Positions 15,629 to 24,669 of a stretch of 64,000 nucleotides of DNA are shown one piece after another; the stretch's first letter is position 1, and every line of letters begins with the position of its first letter. The DNA is taken from contig JAJFIR010000031.1 of assembly GCA_021774795.1 (NCBI GenBank), positions 248,001 through 312,000 of the forward strand. Direction: 5' to 3'. Origin of the DNA: Emcibacteraceae bacterium (GTDB taxonomy: Bacteria > Pseudomonadota > Alphaproteobacteria > Sphingomonadales > Emcibacteraceae). The notes beneath the pieces are model-generated. The model saw only the letters and a list, made by a program, of their open reading frames with translations, had not been told where the DNA came from and searched no databases. Both the position numbers and the translations under genes were made by a program.

Positions 15629-17764
15629 CTACTTTTTTGTAAGTTGAGCCCATGCTTTCACGCTGGCTCGCGACACTTCCATAATTTCCTTAAACGGTAT
15701 CGGAGCACCTATTCCAGTAACTATTCCATCAACAAACGCTTTCGAACAATTTTCCTGCCCCTTGTCTTGAGAAAATGTGCTTCGTCTGACTGAGGCTCCA
15801 TATCCTTTGAGCTTTCTAAAATTATTCAAAACAAAAATTTTACCTCCCTGAAACACATCTATACGTTCTTTTGGAAAGCTCTGATGCCCATTTGCAAAAT
15901 AATGAATGGTTGCAATTGACCCATTCTCAAAATTAACAGTAATTGTTGCAGTGTCATTGCAATTTTGCACACCATCAGGTTTTTTCATACTAGTCGCCAT
16001 CACATCAGCAATAGAAGATCCTGCTAAATTAAGAGCTATATCGATAAAATGGCACGCTTCACCAATAATTCGCCCACCTCCAATATCAGGATCTTGATAC
16101 CATAAATCAGCTGGAATATATCCTGCGTTACATGTGTAAACTATGCTTAATGGCTCATCTGATATGGAAATTTGCTGCTTTAACGTTTTCATTAATGGTG
16201 CAAAACGTCTATTGAACCCCACCATCAACGAGGGGCCTGAACCATTTTCATGAGCTTTATTGTAAGCTTCTTCGATATCATCCAGATCGCCATCAGTTAA
16301 CGCGAGGGGCTTCTCAACAAACACATTCTTACCTGCCTCAAGGGCTTGAATTACAAAACGTGCATGAGTGTTATGTTGTGTTGTGACTAATACCGTATTG
16401 ATCTGATCATCTTTGATAATAATGTCACTGTCGGTTGTGTTTAACTCAAACCCGAATTTTTTCCCATAATGGGCTCCCGACACGCCTTGAGAGCTAGCTA
16501 TAGTTTTAAAATATGCGGCAGTTTTGCTAAAAGCAGGTAAAAGAGTTCTTCCTGCATAATTGCCCGCACCAATTGCTCCTATAATAGGGTCTGCATCACT
16601 ATAAGATTTTTCATTACAATTTAATCCAACAGTTTGAGAATGAATTTTCTCTTTATTCTCGTTATATTGAATGAATACACCCAGTACGTTTTTGTCTTCC
16701 AATAATAGGTCGTAAGCTTTAGATGCTTCATCTATATTAAATGAACCACTTTTTAAATTGTCCGCGATGATCTGTCGCTGAGATAACATATCCAATACTG
16801 CCTCAAAATTTCTTTGAGAAGTCCACCGGACAAATCCTATAGGATAGTCATTTCCCTGATCTTCATAAAAGGAATCATATCGACCTGGTCCGTAAGCAGA
16901 AGAAACTTGGAATGTCAGTTCTTTCTCGTAGAAATCAGCGCGTCGCAGCTCTAGACCTGTTACTCCAACCATGACAATGCGCCCACGTTTTCTGCACATA
17001 GTGGCCGCTTGGTGTACTGGCTCGCTACTTTTGGTTGACGCCGTTATAACAACTCCGTCCACCCCTCGTCCTTTACTAAAGTATTCGCCTGCAGCAATAG
17101 GATCTTCGCCGGCACCGAGATTAACTGTTTCAACGCCAAAAGAATTTGCCAATTCAAGTTTATTTGCATCAAAATCCAACCCCAGAACACAACACCCATT
17201 CGCTTTTAATATTTGTGCGGCCATTAAACCAATAAGTCCCAAACCAATAACAACGAAACATTCTCCAATGGTTGGTTGAGCTAATCTAACTCCCTGAAGC
17301 GCTATGGCGCCAACCACTGTGAAAGCTGCGTCCTCATCACTCACAGAATCTGGGACTTTCGCACACATATGTTTGGGCACACAAACAACTTCAGCATGTG
17401 GCCCGTTAGAGACAACACGGTCCCCAACAACAAAGCCGTTTACGCCAGTTCCAAACTCTAAAACAACACCGACATTTGAGTACCCCATCGGCATTGGTTG
17501 ATCCAATTTCGATTTAACTGCATCAACAGTGGTCAATAAACCGTCAGTTTTAATTTTATTAAGAACCATATTTACCTTTTCAGGTTGTTGGCGCGCTTTT
17601 TCAAGGTAACTCGATCTACCAAAGTCAACAAGCATACGTTCCGTACCTGCTGAAATAAGTGAATTTGTCGATTGAACCAATAAGTGTCCCGCCTTGCATC
17701 GCGGGCGGGGCACCTCGGCAGTATCACTACTGCCAGTCGATAGATTTTGCAAAATTTGTTTCAT
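15629..17764 (-). CDS. Bi-domain oxidoreductase (zinc-type ADH plus Gfo/Idh/MocA)
   Basis: This natural fusion has 711 residues. The N-terminal part (about 1-370) is a medium-chain alcohol-dehydrogenase-like domain with its nucleotide loop VIGLGLIGLMAAQ near 170. The C-terminal part begins IGAIGAGNYAGRTLLPAF near 393 and has EKPLALT near 490, as in Gfo/Idh/MocA sugar oxidoreductases. The fusion occurs repeatedly beside heparinase II/III-like genes in glycan clusters, as here, with only 12 bp between them. Two linked redox sites suggest a keto-sugar passed between domains. The substrate is unknown. Confidence 0.88.
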   Translation of the reverse strand: MKQILQNLSTGSSDTAEVPRPRCKAGHLLVQSTNSLISAGTERMLVDFGRSSYLEKARQQPEKVNMVLNKIKTDGLLTTVDAVKSKLDQPMPMGYSNVGVVLEFGTGVNGFVVGDRVVSNGPHAEVVCVPKHMCAKVPDSVSDEDAAFTVVGAIALQGVRLAQPTIGECFVVIGLGLIGLMAAQILKANGCCVLGLDFDANKLELANSFGVETVNLGAGEDPIAAGEYFSKGRGVDGVVITASTKSSEPVHQAATMCRKRGRIVMVGVTGLELRRADFYEKELTFQVSSAYGPGRYDSFYEDQGNDYPIGFVRWTSQRNFEAVLDMLSQRQIIADNLKSGSFNIDEASKAYDLLLEDKNVLGVFIQYNENKEKIHSQTVGLNCNEKSYSDADPIIGAIGAGNYAGRTLLPAFSKTAAYFKTIASSQGVSGAHYGKKFGFELNTTDSDIIIKDDQINTVLVTTQHNTHARFVIQALEAGKNVFVEKPLALTDGDLDDIEEAYNKAHENGSGPSLMVGFNRRFAPLMKTLKQQISISDEPLSIVYTCNAGYIPADLWYQDPDIGGGRIIGEACHFIDIALNLAGSSIADVMATSMKKPDGVQNCNDTATITVNFENGSIATIHYFANGHQSFPKERIDVFQGGKIFVLNNFRKLKGYGASVRRSTFSQDKGQENCSKAFVDGIVTGIGAPIPFKEIMEVSRASVKAWAQLTKK

Positions 17765-17861
17765 AGTATCGAAGACAATCCTTTATATTATAATCGAGTG
17801 TTTCTTTTGTTGAATTATTAGACGTCATTTATTAATTTTTTGTCTATTTACAAATCGTTCT

Positions 17862-18737
17862 CTAATCATAAATAGTGTTATTCAGTTTGGCCTGTTTTTG
17901 TATTTCATTTGTTAGTTCATTGGCATCTAATGAAAAAAAGGGGTTTATAAAATAATTATATATGTTCCAATGGGTTTTATTCACATATCGTCGAACAAAC
18001 CTTTCAGGATTTGCAGCTGTCACGATGCTCATATCATGAACCGTAGTAGACACTTGATGAGCCTCCCCATCATAATCTAAACACTCTTTTACATATCGTT
18101 CTGAACTATTCGTTTTTAACGGAAACCCATCCGGATCTAAATCTTCACTCAGATGTACGTATGATACGTACCTCATAGGTACACCTATACCAATTATTTT
18201 TGGCATATATTGTAACAATTTTGCGTATGGGCTTTCTTGATCGTAACTATATTTTGAATACTGATGCGTCTTAAAAACCTCATCGGGAATTGCACCAACT
18301 GATGCCACAGATTTGATCGGATGCACACTTCTAATGGCATCAGGGTGCTTTCTTACAGCCTCTGCTAATGCACCTGTGCCGGACCGTGTTTTCCGTACAT
18401 CAAATTTTCTGCTATCCAACATCGTATCTTTGGAAGGGCGAACAGCAAATGTAGGTGCAGATACACTACCTTCCTTACCCACAATTTCGAGCATTAAATG
18501 CAATGCTTCTTCACTTGAAAATGTTACGTTCATCATAGCGAGTGAACCATGGACAAACAAATGATCTCCCATCTCTATTTTCAATTTTTCTACCAAAATT
18601 TCTTGAAAACGAACTTCTGTAATGGGCGGTAAATTTAATGCCAATTTTTTCCTGAAGTTATATTCCCATCTCTTAACTTTCTTCTTTGTTTCCGCGCTAA
18701 ATATCGGCGTTAATATTTTTCTGATAAAAATTCTCAT
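17862..18737 (-). CDS. AAC(3)-family N-acetyltransferase-like protein
   Basis: I place the start at ATG 18735-18737 (MRIFIRKIL). The longer open frame only reads through the upstream gene. The 291-residue product has the AAC(3) fold pattern, with GDHLFVHGSLAMMNV near residue 57 and later GTGALAEAVRKHP and HPIKSVASVG. Family members transfer acetyl from acetyl-CoA to amino groups of sugars. In polysaccharide clusters they are thought to act on amino sugars rather than antibiotics. The gene follows a deacetylase gene with a 1 bp gap, suggesting a remove-then-reacylate pair. Confidence 0.82.
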   Translation of the reverse strand: MRIFIRKILTPIFSAETKKKVKRWEYNFRKKLALNLPPITEVRFQEILVEKLKIEMGDHLFVHGSLAMMNVTFSSEEALHLMLEIVGKEGSVSAPTFAVRPSKDTMLDSRKFDVRKTRSGTGALAEAVRKHPDAIRSVHPIKSVASVGAIPDEVFKTHQYSKYSYDQESPYAKLLQYMPKIIGIGVPMRYVSYVHLSEDLDPDGFPLKTNSSERYVKECLDYDGEAHQVSTTVHDMSIVTAANPERFVRRYVNKTHWNIYNYFINPFFSLDANELTNEIQKQAKLNNTIYD

Positions 18738-18738
18738 T

Positions 18739-19794
18739 TTAGAACCTAGCGAATTTTCGGCTGTAGGAAGAAATCGTTTCGTATGAAATATTGTAATCCA
18801 ACCTATCAAGTTCTGAGAACAATATATGCAAATCATCATTAAAATAACCTGATTTAGAATGGCCAATAAGCATTATCGGAACATTCGTTATCTTTCCATC
18901 AATATCCTTCATATATTTTACAATCATAGCAATGATTGTTTCTGAGGTAAGATTATTGAAATCAGCGAAATAATAATCTCGCGACAGTATCCTCCTCAAC
19001 TTACCAAAAATATTTAAATTTCGTTCAGCTATTCTCGTTTTGTAAAATCGATTGCTAATTTTTCTCATCATAGAATATTTATAATTTTTATATTTGAACG
19101 CAGCTAGAAAAGCCTTAACTCCCAAGATAGGAAATTCCAGCAAATCTCCTTTTTCATCATTCTGTTGTATGCTTTTCGAAAACTTCCAAAACGGCTTTGT
19201 ATCGGGGTACACACGATAATCGAATTTACCATAAATTGCGTCACTATGCGCCTGCATGACAACTGAGGAATCTACCTTGAGGCCAGTTTTTCTCATTACA
19301 TCTGAAAACTGCTGGTGATCTCCAATTGTTAATGCACCAGCCCTAAATGCTATACATTCATAATCAGGATTGATAGATCTAAGTTCATTTTCAAGAAACT
19401 CTTTTCCTGTTTTCAATATTTGAATTTGATCCTCATACTGTAACTGCGAAATATCAAACAGTTCTAGATCTAGTTTTACACATCCTTCCGAAGAGATTTT
19501 TGCATTAAACCAAGTAGGATGATAATGCAATTGTACATCGTGCCCTCTCCTAACTAGATTTTTTATTTGCATTAGTATTTGATCATTAGCCTCACCGAGT
19601 TTTGGGAACCTATCGCGGTGTTTATCGTAGAATAAAAACTGCCCCATCTCTATAAAACATGTGATATGAGCACCATGCAATTCACAAACATCCATCAAAT
19701 GATTTGTCGGGATTATTTGTTCTCGATTTACATCTCCAGAGCCGTCGCCGAACAGTTCATAATCAATCGATATCATTAAGCTTAGCGTTTTCAT
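18739..19794 (-). CDS. Polysaccharide deacetylase-like protein
   Basis: The 351-residue protein has the NodB-fold opening SLMISIDYELFGDG (metal-binding Asp region) and HDVQLHYHPTWF near residue 110, with paired histidines typical of the metal site. Members remove acetyl groups from amino sugars. There is no signal peptide, so it may act on a cytoplasmic lipid-linked or nucleotide intermediate. It is tightly coupled to the downstream AAC(3)-like gene. About 135 bp of AT-rich DNA with no gene separates it from the methyltransferase. Confidence 0.78.
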   Translation of the reverse strand: MKTLSLMISIDYELFGDGSGDVNREQIIPTNHLMDVCELHGAHITCFIEMGQFLFYDKHRDRFPKLGEANDQILMQIKNLVRRGHDVQLHYHPTWFNAKISSEGCVKLDLELFDISQLQYEDQIQILKTGKEFLENELRSINPDYECIAFRAGALTIGDHQQFSDVMRKTGLKVDSSVVMQAHSDAIYGKFDYRVYPDTKPFWKFSKSIQQNDEKGDLLEFPILGVKAFLAAFKYKNYKYSMMRKISNRFYKTRIAERNLNIFGKLRRILSRDYYFADFNNLTSETIIAMIVKYMKDIDGKITNVPIMLIGHSKSGYFNDDLHILFSELDRLDYNISYETISSYSRKFARF

Positions 19795-19928
19795 AATATT
19801 GTCTTTTATATTTTTATCGGTTCAAAAATAACCACTTAATCCAATAAATTGTTGTATACAATTCGTTCTCACAAAAAAATTATTCATCTAACAAACTTTT
19901 TTGTCGGGTGAAAAAATAAATTGTGATG

Positions 19929-20606
19929 TCAATTTTTCTCAAAAATATAGAAATCGGCAAATGACCCTGTATCAGCATCGTAATCATATGGGTATTTATT
20001 TGGCACATATTTACGAAGCGTCCAATTTACCTTGTTACTCTCAATCCAATTTGTGAATTTTCTATGTTTTACATGAGCCAATTGATCCTCCGGGTTTTCA
20101 TCGGTATTGGAGGCATAAATTATCACGAACTTCTCGGATGAACTGAAAAGCCTGTTCATATACTCATTAAATATGCGATCTTCAATTAAATGATATATAA
20201 CATCCAAAGAAAGTGTAAGCTGAGCTTCTTCTCCACTATACTCACTCACTAAATTAAATTTCTTCGACTCATCATCTTTAAAAATCTCGCGACAGAGTTT
20301 TACCGCGGTCGAACTAACATCAAAGCCTTTATAGTTGGGATACCTAGCTAGTTTTAATTGATTTCCATCACCAGATCCGTATTCAATAACAGTTGAAATG
20401 CCATTTTCTTGGACGAAGCTATTCAGTAATTCTGCCTTAAATACTGCGAGTTTATTATATGATCCGTCACCTGAATTATCACCTGCTTTATATCGCTCGA
20501 TCCAGTATTTCTCTGAGTTCTCAAATGATTGGATAGGATTAAATTTACGATATACATATCTCGCCATTACGTTAATAATCGGAATTTTTTTTAAAGTTCT
20601 TTTCAT
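19929..20606 (-). CDS. Class I SAM-dependent methyltransferase
   Basis: This small methyltransferase of 225 residues has motif I VIEYGSGDGNQLKL near residue 72 and a downstream TLSLDVIYHLIEDR segment, the usual motif IV position in this family. Similar proteins lie in many O-antigen and exopolysaccharide clusters and probably methylate a sugar. No lipid or DNA-binding elements are visible. The acceptor is unknown. It starts 24 bp after the chain-length gene stop in the leftward operon. Confidence 0.78.
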   Translation of the reverse strand: MKRTLKKIPIINVMARYVYRKFNPIQSFENSEKYWIERYKAGDNSGDGSYNKLAVFKAELLNSFVQENGISTVIEYGSGDGNQLKLARYPNYKGFDVSSTAVKLCREIFKDDESKKFNLVSEYSGEEAQLTLSLDVIYHLIEDRIFNEYMNRLFSSSEKFVIIYASNTDENPEDQLAHVKHRKFTNWIESNKVNWTLRKYVPNKYPYDYDADTGSFADFYIFEKN

Positions 20607-20629
20607 TTAATTCTTTCCAAAATTCTTAT

Positions 20630-21541
20630 TTATGTTTGTGTTCTGGTTTGCAGATGATCTGTAATAATCCCCAATAACGCGCCAAAAAATACGGCAATAA
20701 TTGTTGTCATAATTAAAACTAACACAGGTGATGGCGATACTGGATTTATTGACCTTATCGGTAGATCAAACGGTTGTCCGGAATAGTGCTTGCCGGACAT
20801 AGCCATCATTCGTTGTTTTTCTTGACTAGAAAGTATATCTATAAGCGCCTGTCTATATTCTATAATTTTTACGTCTTTAAGCTTATTTTCTATATATTCT
20901 ATATTGTCATTGGTGTTAATCAGAGCGCGTTGTCTTAATGTACTATCACTGATAGAATGAATTGACTGAAGAATTTTTATACCTAACTCAGGATTTTTGG
21001 TTTGCAAAGACAACGTCTCAATCGAATTATCCGCATTCTTATTAATCACTATATTGTTTTCTAAAAATTCATGCATCCTCAACGATCCTGGTTTTTCCCA
21101 AGTTATGGATTGAATACCAATTATTTTTTTCAGCAGATCTTTAACTTTTTTTATGAAATTGTCTGGCTCAACCCACTGATTACGTTTTTTGTCCCACTCA
21201 TTTTCAAAAATATATTTCATTATATCTTCGTCTTCGGACAAGGTTTGCGCGGTTTCAAAGTTATGCACACCTGCAAGATACAAACTAAAATTATTACCTT
21301 CCGCGCCCAACGTGACGCCCGTCAGCATACTCAAATTATTTAAACCACTTGATACTGCATCATTCTTCTCCTCGACCGGGTACACCTTTAAGCTAACCGA
21401 ATACAGGGGAGTAGCGGTGTGCAAATATAATAATGAAATTGGCAACAAAACAAGCAGAAAAATAAGCATTAGCTTTCGCTGATTCCAAATAATCATAGAT
21501 AACTCCCATAGGGAAGGCTCGTGATTATTATTCCTGTCCAT
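20630..21541 (-). CDS. Wzz-type chain length determinant protein
   Basis: The 303-residue protein has two membrane helices, one near residues 30-50 (MLIFLLVLLPISLLYLH) and one near 272-292 (VLVLIMTTIIAVFFGALLG), with a long periplasmic, coiled-coil-prone region between. The NPVSPSPVLVL motif before the second helix is a proline-rich element typical of Wzz/PCP proteins. These proteins set polymer length together with Wzy. There is no C-terminal tyrosine-kinase domain, so this is the short PCP1-like form. It sits directly downstream of the Wzy gene, as expected. Confidence 0.87.
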   Translation of the reverse strand: MDRNNNHEPSLWELSMIIWNQRKLMLIFLLVLLPISLLYLHTATPLYSVSLKVYPVEEKNDAVSSGLNNLSMLTGVTLGAEGNNFSLYLAGVHNFETAQTLSEDEDIMKYIFENEWDKKRNQWVEPDNFIKKVKDLLKKIIGIQSITWEKPGSLRMHEFLENNIVINKNADNSIETLSLQTKNPELGIKILQSIHSISDSTLRQRALINTNDNIEYIENKLKDVKIIEYRQALIDILSSQEKQRMMAMSGKHYSGQPFDLPIRSINPVSPSPVLVLIMTTIIAVFFGALLGIITDHLQTRTQT

Positions 21542-21611
21542 AACTCTTTCAATCCTAGATTTTTTAATGTTATAATCGCTTATACAATTAACGTATTGTT
21601 ACTTCAACAAG

Positions 21612-22925
21612 CTAATATTCTAATTTTGACCTATGCGCAGCGAGTTCGGACACCATCGCATAGAGGTGTAATAAAATAGACATAAAAAGTGTAGTGAGAA
21701 TTGCAGCATATAATGCGCCTCTACCTATCATTATACACGACATTGCAATTGCAACATAACCTACCGCTAGTCGGATACCGCCTTCTCTAGATAAAATAAA
21801 TTGTACGTAGTGCCTAACTCCCGCCAAAAGCAACGACCAACACCAGAATAGAGGCCCTGAATCCGCGAAAATAGACCCAGGTAAAGTTGGATGCATTGTC
21901 GCATTGAGTGTGCCGTTAAATGCCCAAAACATAACATACTCAAAATCATCTGGCTTTATGCCGCCAGAAAATGAGCTCGGCAACCAGAACAGAAGCGTTC
22001 GTAAAAAATATTGCATTTTTCCAAATTCAGTTACCGCGCTGTATTTTTCAATAAAGTCGTAATAAACACCTCGGACAAAAAATTCTCCAATTCCGCTAAG
22101 TACTTCAAAAACATCAAATCCCGCAACCAACAGTTCCAATCTCTCATCTAAAGAGCCTGAATTTCTCAGTAATTTTGAAATTGAAAAAATTAATACACCC
22201 CCAAGGATACCCAACGCGACAATCGATATTTTTTTGTAAGCTCGCACATCCCAAAAATAAACAAAATACAAAAATGCACACAGCAAAATTTGAACCAAGT
22301 TTTGACGCGTTCCTCCTACACCAAAAAAAATAGCTGTAAGAAGCACCGACAATAATATCGCCAAAAATTTCCGATTGACTACAGCGAGCCACAAAATAAT
22401 GCCAATATAAAGCTTAGGTAATCCCTGAACTAAAAAAGTCAAATACGCTGGAACCGTATCGCGGGCCTCTACAAACCCTAATGAAAATACTCGACCACCA
22501 AACATTCTATATAATATAAACACACCGAATAAAGTTAAACCTATCAAGCCAACAACAAATAGTACTCCTTTCTCGTCATTACTTTTTATTCTTTGTAAGT
22601 CAACTTTTCTCAGTGGTAATGCAAATTCGAAAATCAAACCACCAATATAATATACAAAAATGAAGAATAAGAAATATAGAAGAGCACTCATGATTGTTTC
22701 GAGATTATAACTATGAGTACTGCCAAGATACTCGAAGGCCATCCTTTGCTGTAAAATATCAAAAAATGTTGGCAAAAAGTAGATAGCCACTACCGCACCC
22801 CACATATAGATAAAAGGATTATTTTGCTGCCAATCTTTTTTGACATTTAGATAAAGAATGTAAGTTGTTATAATAAAAATAAGCAGTGTGATTAACAACT
22901 GAAAAGTAGTATTAAAAAAATCCAT
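21612..22925 (-). CDS. O-antigen polymerase-like membrane protein (Wzy)
   Basis: This 437-residue, very hydrophobic protein has about eleven predicted membrane segments and a large periplasmic loop near residues 260-340. There is no strong sequence signature, as usual for Wzy. The assignment rests on topology, a family resemblance to oligosaccharide repeat-unit polymerases (motif region FGVGGTRQNLVQ near 200) and position between Wzz and the glycan-modifying genes. Wzy joins lipid-linked repeat units at the periplasmic face. An O-antigen ligase cannot be fully excluded. Confidence 0.75.
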   Translation of the reverse strand: MDFFNTTFQLLITLLIFIITTYILYLNVKKDWQQNNPFIYMWGAVVAIYFLPTFFDILQQRMAFEYLGSTHSYNLETIMSALLYFLFFIFVYYIGGLIFEFALPLRKVDLQRIKSNDEKGVLFVVGLIGLTLFGVFILYRMFGGRVFSLGFVEARDTVPAYLTFLVQGLPKLYIGIILWLAVVNRKFLAILLSVLLTAIFFGVGGTRQNLVQILLCAFLYFVYFWDVRAYKKISIVALGILGGVLIFSISKLLRNSGSLDERLELLVAGFDVFEVLSGIGEFFVRGVYYDFIEKYSAVTEFGKMQYFLRTLLFWLPSSFSGGIKPDDFEYVMFWAFNGTLNATMHPTLPGSIFADSGPLFWCWSLLLAGVRHYVQFILSREGGIRLAVGYVAIAMSCIMIGRGALYAAILTTLFMSILLHLYAMVSELAAHRSKLEY

Positions 22926-22979
22926 ATTCTGTCTCAGTCAGGAAAAATATTTTTCTATTTATTCAACTTATAACATGCC

Positions 22980-23501
22980 TTATCTGTCACAATCGAATAC
23001 TTTTCTTTCATGCTCAATAATTTGTTCTTCAGTAAAACGCATCCTGATTTTTTTTGCCGGTACGCCGCCGTAAATTCCATAGGGCACCACATCACTTGAA
23101 ACTACAGACCCTGCCGCGATAATTGCTCCCCTTCCAATAGTAACGCCAGTTAATATAACTGAGGAACCGCCTATCCAAACATCATCACCAATCTTAACAT
23201 GAGGATCCATGTGGTTCTCATCCTTAACAATACGCGTCATTAGGACTCCCACTCGATCAAAAATGTGGTTGCCGCCATAAACATGAACACCTGGACCAAA
23301 CATTACGTGGGAACCAATATTAATTCGTGAGTGAGTTGTTCTAAACCACGCCTTACCTCCTATAAACACATCATCACCAATAGTTATTGTTTCATATGAG
23401 AATACAGAGTTTAATGGATCAAAAACAACATTACAGCCGCAATTACGAAACTTTTTACGAGAATAATACATCATAATTTTTCTAATAATTTTCAGAACCA
23501 T
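22980..23501 (-). CDS. Hexapeptide-repeat O-acetyltransferase (LbH)
   Basis: The 173-residue left-handed beta-helix protein of the CatB/NodL/WbbJ group contains DDVWIGGSSVILTGVTIGRG and the typical end GGVPAKKIRMRF. It also has the loop with HVYGGNHIFDR that carries the probable catalytic His. It likely O-acetylates a sugar of the repeat unit using acetyl-CoA. Its start lies directly next to the stop of the glycosyltransferase gene upstream, so the two may be translated together and modify the same residue. Confidence 0.85.
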   Translation of the reverse strand: MVLKIIRKIMMYYSRKKFRNCGCNVVFDPLNSVFSYETITIGDDVFIGGKAWFRTTHSRINIGSHVMFGPGVHVYGGNHIFDRVGVLMTRIVKDENHMDPHVKIGDDVWIGGSSVILTGVTIGRGAIIAAGSVVSSDVVPYGIYGGVPAKKIRMRFTEEQIIEHERKVFDCDR

Positions 23502-24617
23502 TCACTTATTCTCATTCTTCTTAGTTAATATATCTCTATATGATTTATATATGATCGGTGATGCATCATAATGCTCAGTATTATCAACCACACTATTCTT
23601 ATTCTTTATTAGAGCTTCTTCTACTAATTTCGAAAAACCTTCATAATCATCCGCATCACATAATGTCGCTCCAGGAAAGCGTTCACACACATCGGAAGCA
23701 ACCACTGGCACGCCCAACAATATGGCATCAGCTATCGCAATGCCCCAACTATCAACACTTGTAGGGCGCAGATATGCTTGAGAGGCTGCCAAAGCGGAGA
23801 GAAAAACCTTTTCAGGTTGATGAAAATAAAAGAGAACATTATCTTTATCTTCAATAAGATCCCTTAATTCACCTAAATAAGTCATATCCTGGTGTTGACC
23901 GTAAAAAAAGAACATAGCCGCGGTATCGGGATGGTTATTCACAAAATTTATTGTGTATTCAAAATTATATGTTTTTGAAACGTGGCCAGATGAAATGACA
24001 ATATCCTCATATTTCTCCGCCAAATTTTTGTGTTCTCGATCAAGAAATTCTGATGCCCCCAACTTTGGTGGTATTTGAGGTTTTATACTTTTAATTTTAC
24101 TACCTTCAACATCCAGTAAATTATAGAGTTTGACATGATCATCGCATAAGGAAAAAAATAGGTCAGTGCGCCGCGCACCGAGCTTAATTAGAAGTTTGAG
24201 AATTCTAGGCGTTTTTAAATAACGCTCGTGCTGCTGCCCATTATGCAATATCACAACAAATTTTTTGTTTAGTTTCGGTAAAAGCGCTAAAGCCGCCAAT
24301 GAGGTTAGACTGGAGTAATTAAAATGAACAAGAAGACTATTCGAAATTACAGTCATCATAAAAACCCATAAATGCTTTAACAATCTGTTTCTGGGTGCAA
24401 CTCTTATTCTTTTCGCAAGGTTAGGTTCTTTTGCTCCATAATCCATAACGTCTAAGACATCAAATTCTACTTTTTCTCCTATCGCATTAACCAGACGCCC
24501 AAGGAATACAGACACTCCACCACTGGGTCTTGGCAAACCGCCAACTAATAGTACTTTGATTTTTCTCTGCGCACTCGCACCTAAAACTTTTTTAGTCATT
24601 TTTTTAAATACCATCAA
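23502..24617 (-). CDS. Glycosyltransferase, GT-B type (GT1/GT4-like)
   Basis: This 371-residue protein has a basic N-terminus, then KVLLVGGLPRPSGGVSVFLG (donor-free lobe opening near 22). The C-terminal lobe has LRPTSVDSWGIAIADAIL near residue 300 and GVPVVASDVCERFPG, the usual nucleotide-sugar binding segment of GT4 enzymes. It is one of two intact GT-B transferases in the island. With the initiating transferase, this supports a repeat unit of at least three sugars unless enzymes are encoded elsewhere. Confidence 0.82.
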   Translation of the reverse strand: MMVFKKMTKKVLGASAQRKIKVLLVGGLPRPSGGVSVFLGRLVNAIGEKVEFDVLDVMDYGAKEPNLAKRIRVAPRNRLLKHLWVFMMTVISNSLLVHFNYSSLTSLAALALLPKLNKKFVVILHNGQQHERYLKTPRILKLLIKLGARRTDLFFSLCDDHVKLYNLLDVEGSKIKSIKPQIPPKLGASEFLDREHKNLAEKYEDIVISSGHVSKTYNFEYTINFVNNHPDTAAMFFFYGQHQDMTYLGELRDLIEDKDNVLFYFHQPEKVFLSALAASQAYLRPTSVDSWGIAIADAILLGVPVVASDVCERFPGATLCDADDYEGFSKLVEEALIKNKNSVVDNTEHYDASPIIYKSYRDILTKKNENK

Positions 24618-24669
24618 AATTGGTTAATTCGTTTACCTATTTTGCAAAGCCAGAGCTCAAAAATTCAGA

